In this document: positions 13,259 through 15,606 of the stretch, piece by piece
Position numbering within the stretch: position 1 is the stretch's first letter
Layout: each line of letters opens with the position of its first letter
Assembly (NCBI GenBank): GCA_023252095.1
Contig: JAHEXN010000025.1
Coordinates: forward strand, 1-15,606
Length of the DNA: 15,606 nucleotides
Reading direction: 5' to 3'
From: Actinomycetes bacterium
Lineage (GTDB): Bacteria > Actinomycetota > Actinomycetes > Propionibacteriales > Nocardioidaceae
Notes under the pieces: model-generated
The model's input: the letters and a program-made list of their open reading frames with translations, nothing else
Database searches by the model: none
Told to the model about the DNA's origin: nothing
Translations under genes and position numbers: made by a program

Positions 13259-15529
13259 TCAGGCGAGGTCGAACCGATCGAGCTCCATGACCTTGGTCCA
13301 GGCGGCCACGAAGTCGGTGACGAACTTCTCCTGCGCGTCCTCGCTGGCGTAGACCTCCGAGAGCGCCCGCAGCTGCGAGTTCGACCCGAAGATCAGGTCG
13401 ACCGCGGTGGCCGTCCAGCGGACCTGGTCGGTCGCGAGGTCGCGGATCTCGTAGACGTTCTCCTCGCTCTGCGACGCGACCCAGCGGGTGCCGGGCGACA
13501 GCAGGTTCGCGAAGAAGTCGTTGCTGAGCACGCCGGCACGCTCGGTGAGCACGCCGTGCTGGGCGCCACCGACGTTGTTGCCGAGGGCACGCAGACCGCC
13601 CACGAGCACCGTCATCTCCGGCGCGGTCAGGTCGAGCATGTACGCCCGGTCGACCAGCAGGACCTCCGGCTGGGTCTTCTCGCCGGGACGCAGGTAGTTG
13701 CGGAAACCATCGGCCCGCGGCTCCAGCACCCGGAACGAGTCGGTGTCGGTCTGCTCCTGCGTGGCGTCGGTGCGGCCGGGCCGGAACGGCACGGTCACGT
13801 CGACGCCGGCATCGCGGGCGGCCTTCTCGACCGCGGCCGAGCCGGCCAGCACGATCAGGTCGGCCAGCGAGATCTGCGCGCCACCCGCCTGGTTGAACTC
13901 ACGCTGCACGCCTTCGAGGGTCGCCAGGACCGTGGCGAGCTGCTCGGGCTGGTTGACCTCCCAGCTGCGCTGCGGCTCGAGTCGGATGCGGGCACCGTTG
14001 GCGCCGCCACGCTTGTCGGTCGACCGGAAGGTCGCCGCCGAGGCCCACGCGGTCGAGACGAGCTGCGAGGTCGTCAGGCCGGAGGCCAGGACCTTCGCCT
14101 TCAGCGCCTCGACGTCGGCGTCGGTGACGAGCCCACCGTCGACCGCGGGCACGGGGTCCTGCCAGAGCTGCGGCTCCGGCACCCACGGGCCGAGGAAGCG
14201 GTCGACGGGGCCCATGTCGCGGTGCAGGAGCTTGTACCAGGCCTTCGCGAACGCCTTGGCGAAGTCGTTGGGGTTCTCCAGGAAGCGGCGCGAGATCTTC
14301 TCGTACTCGGGGTCGAAGCGCAGGGCCAGGTCGCTCGTGAGCATCGTGGGCTTGCGCTTGGGGGAGTCCGGCGTGGGGCCGGGGATGATGGCGTCGGCGT
14401 CCTTGGCGACCCACTGGTGGGCGCCCGCGGGGCTCTCCGTGAGCTCCCACTCGTACGCGAAGAGGAACTTGAAGAAGTCGTTGCTCCAGCGCGTGGGCGT
14501 GGAGGTCCACGTGACCTCCAGTCCCGACGTGATCGCGTCGGCGCCCTTGCCGGAGCCGAACGAGCTGCGCCAGCCGAGGCCCTGCTCCTCCAGCGGAGCG
14601 CCCTCGGGCTCCGGGCCGACCAGGTCGGCGTCACCGGCGCCGTGGGTCTTGCCGAACGTGTGACCGCCCGCGATGAGCGCGACGGTCTCCTCGTCGTTCA
14701 TCGCCATGCGGGCGAACGTGTCGCGGATGTCGCGCGCCGAGGCGATCGGATCGGGGTTGCCGTTGGGGCCCTCGGGGTTGACGTAGATCAGGCCCATCTG
14801 GACCGCACCGAGGTTCTCGCCGAGCTCGCGCTCGCCGGAGTACCGCTCGTCGCCGAGCCAGGTGTCCTCCGGGCCCCAGAAGATCTCCTCGGGCTCCCAG
14901 ACGTCCTCACGGCCGAAGCCGAAGCCGAAGGTCGCGAAGCCCATGTCCTCGAGGGCGACGGTTCCGGCGTAGACGAGGAGGTCGGCCCACGAGATCTTCT
15001 GGCCGTGCTTCTGCTTGACCGGCCACAGCAGGCGACGGGCCTTGTCGAGGTTGGCGTTGTCGGGCCAGCTGTTGAGGGGAGCGAAGCGCTGCGCGCCGTC
15101 GCCCGCGCCGCCGCGGCCGTCGTAGATCCGGTAGGTGCCGGCGGCGTGCCAGCTCAAGCGGATGAAGAGGCCGCCGTAGTGACCGAAGTCGGCCGGCCAC
15201 CAGTCCTGCGAGGTGTTGAGCACCTCGACGACGTCGCGCCGCAGCTCGGCGAGGTCGAGCTTCTGGAACTCGGTCGCGTACGAGAAGTCCGGGCCGAGCG
15301 GGTTGCCTTTCGAGGAGTGGGCGTGCAGCACCGAGAGGTCGAGGCTGTTCGGCCACCAGTCCTGGTTGGTGTGCGGGCGGCCGTTCTTGGCCGTCGGCGC
15401 GTCGATCGCCGGGTTCTCGCTCTCGCTGCCGTCGGCGGCGGCGGAGCCGTGCATGACGGGGCAGCCCTCCTCGGCCTTCCGGTCAACGCCCTGAGGGCTC
15501 TCGGGACGGGGGTCCTGGGGGTCGCTCAT
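13259..15529 (-). CDS. katG: Catalase-peroxidase KatG
   Basis: This 756-aa bifunctional haem enzyme removes H2O2 and oxidises donors; it is the isoniazid activator in mycobacteria. The distal haem triad is R124, W127 and H128 (RLSWHAAGTYR). The Met-Tyr-Trp cross-link needed for catalase activity is complete: W127, Y249 (GLIYVNPEGP) and M275 (FARMAMND), with the same 26-residue Tyr-Met spacing as in M. tuberculosis. The proximal haem ligand is H290 in AGGHTFGKTHG. The C-terminal half is the usual haem-less duplicated domain. The start at 15529 (MSDPQDPRPESPQ) is preferred over the longer open frame from 15583 because it has a GGAAGG site 6 nt upstream, and the upstream bases encode the end of furA. 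It overlaps furA by ATGA, so FurA-controlled peroxide or iron response is expected. Confidence 0.97.
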   Translation of the reverse strand: MSDPQDPRPESPQGVDRKAEEGCPVMHGSAAADGSESENPAIDAPTAKNGRPHTNQDWWPNSLDLSVLHAHSSKGNPLGPDFSYATEFQKLDLAELRRDVVEVLNTSQDWWPADFGHYGGLFIRLSWHAAGTYRIYDGRGGAGDGAQRFAPLNSWPDNANLDKARRLLWPVKQKHGQKISWADLLVYAGTVALEDMGFATFGFGFGREDVWEPEEIFWGPEDTWLGDERYSGERELGENLGAVQMGLIYVNPEGPNGNPDPIASARDIRDTFARMAMNDEETVALIAGGHTFGKTHGAGDADLVGPEPEGAPLEEQGLGWRSSFGSGKGADAITSGLEVTWTSTPTRWSNDFFKFLFAYEWELTESPAGAHQWVAKDADAIIPGPTPDSPKRKPTMLTSDLALRFDPEYEKISRRFLENPNDFAKAFAKAWYKLLHRDMGPVDRFLGPWVPEPQLWQDPVPAVDGGLVTDADVEALKAKVLASGLTTSQLVSTAWASAATFRSTDKRGGANGARIRLEPQRSWEVNQPEQLATVLATLEGVQREFNQAGGAQISLADLIVLAGSAAVEKAARDAGVDVTVPFRPGRTDATQEQTDTDSFRVLEPRADGFRNYLRPGEKTQPEVLLVDRAYMLDLTAPEMTVLVGGLRALGNNVGGAQHGVLTERAGVLSNDFFANLLSPGTRWVASQSEENVYEIRDLATDQVRWTATAVDLIFGSNSQLRALSEVYASEDAQEKFVTDFVAAWTKVMELDRFDLA

Positions 15530-15606
15530 CTGCTTCCTTCCGGGGATGCGGTGATGGGTGTGGTGCTCTGCGCGGTCGCGCACGCGGGGCAGGTGCCCCA
15601 GTACAC
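15526..15606 (-). CDS. furA: Fur-family regulator FurA, C-terminal end (partial)
   Basis: On the minus strand the window edge is in frame and reads 26 residues to TGA (15528-15526): VYWGTCPACATAQ followed by a short tail. The tyrosine-x-G-x-C-P-x-C pattern is the C-terminal structural element of actinobacterial FurA repressors that precede katG; the CxxC is part of the family's metal-binding architecture. The TGA overlaps the katG ATG (ATGA), indicating translational coupling. FurA is a DNA-binding iron/peroxide sensor that in mycobacteria and streptomycetes represses its own promoter and katG. Only the tail is visible, so the call depends on the motif plus the katG context; the promoter and operator lie outside the window. 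Confidence 0.8.
   Translation of the reverse strand: MYWGTCPACATAQSTTPITASPEGSR
15533..15541 (-). promoter_or_regulatory. Ribosome binding site of katG
   Basis: On the minus strand GGAAGGAAG lies here, with GGAAGG ending 6 nt before the katG ATG at 15529. It sits inside the last codons of furA. It decides the katG start in favour of 15529. Confidence 0.75.

Noticed and set aside
15530..15583. 18-codon N-terminal extension of KatG
   Set aside because: These bases encode the furA tail in another frame, and a good ribosome site supports the start at 15529.
1..15606. tRNA, rRNA, CRISPR arrays, insertion sequences with transposase
   Set aside because: I saw no cloverleaf-like sequence, no regularly spaced repeats and no transposase or integrase motifs by reading; a covariance-model search was not possible.

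Overview
The window is a high-GC actinobacterial chromosome segment. It shows strong G/C third-position bias, several GTG starts, a DUF222/HNH (13E12-type) gene, a furA-katG pair and a cdsA end. The protein flavour and the intergenic repeat at 184-317 suggest the family Nocardioidaceae, perhaps Aeromicrobium or a close relative. That genus guess comes from memory, not from a search.

Layout. At 1-175 is the 3' end of cdsA (phospholipid synthesis), followed by an intergenic region with a large imperfect inverted repeat. At 391-7105 is a tight three-gene operon (2-nt gap, then a 4-nt overlap): a transglutaminase/DUF2126 protein, a circularly permuted ATP-grasp + alpha-E fusion, and a second transglutaminase-like protein. 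At 7158-8768 are a membrane-anchored NTF2-like protein and a zinc-ribbon HEXXH metallopeptidase of the Peptidase_Mx type. At 8851-10074 is a DUF222/HNH endonuclease-like gene with a doubtful C-terminus. At 10126-11963 are rlmN (23S rRNA m2A2503 methyltransferase) and a class I O-methyltransferase 2 nt behind it. At 12001-13193 are an EchA6-like crotonase lacking both catalytic glutamates and, coupled by TGATG, a 150-aa protein that looks like only the N-terminal start of an acyl-CoA synthetase. A 12-bp stem hairpin separates these from the convergent furA-katG operon on the minus strand (13259-15606), where furA is cut by the window end.

The main system of interest is the 391-7105 operon. Comparative-genomic work (Iyer, Aravind and colleagues, 2009, as I recall it) proposed that circularly permuted ATP-grasp and circularly permuted glutamine-synthetase-like (COG4196/DUF2126) ligases, with an alpha-E helical protein and an Anbu NTN-hydrolase, form a peptide-synthesis or peptide-tagging pathway. 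This window has both ligases, alpha-E and two transglutaminase-fold enzymes with intact Cys-His-Asp triads. It has no Anbu gene. A zinc metallopeptidase lies two genes downstream and could supply the peptidase step.

In many actinobacteria cdsA and rlmN are direct neighbours. Here they are separated by about 9.95 kb, exactly the span of the repeat, the ligase operon, the metallopeptidase pair and the DUF222 gene, so this block looks like an insertion into a conserved housekeeping neighbourhood. Several genes (391, 8851, 10126, 12001) lack a clear Shine-Dalgarno sequence but have a -10-like hexamer 6 nt before the start codon, suggesting leaderless transcripts.
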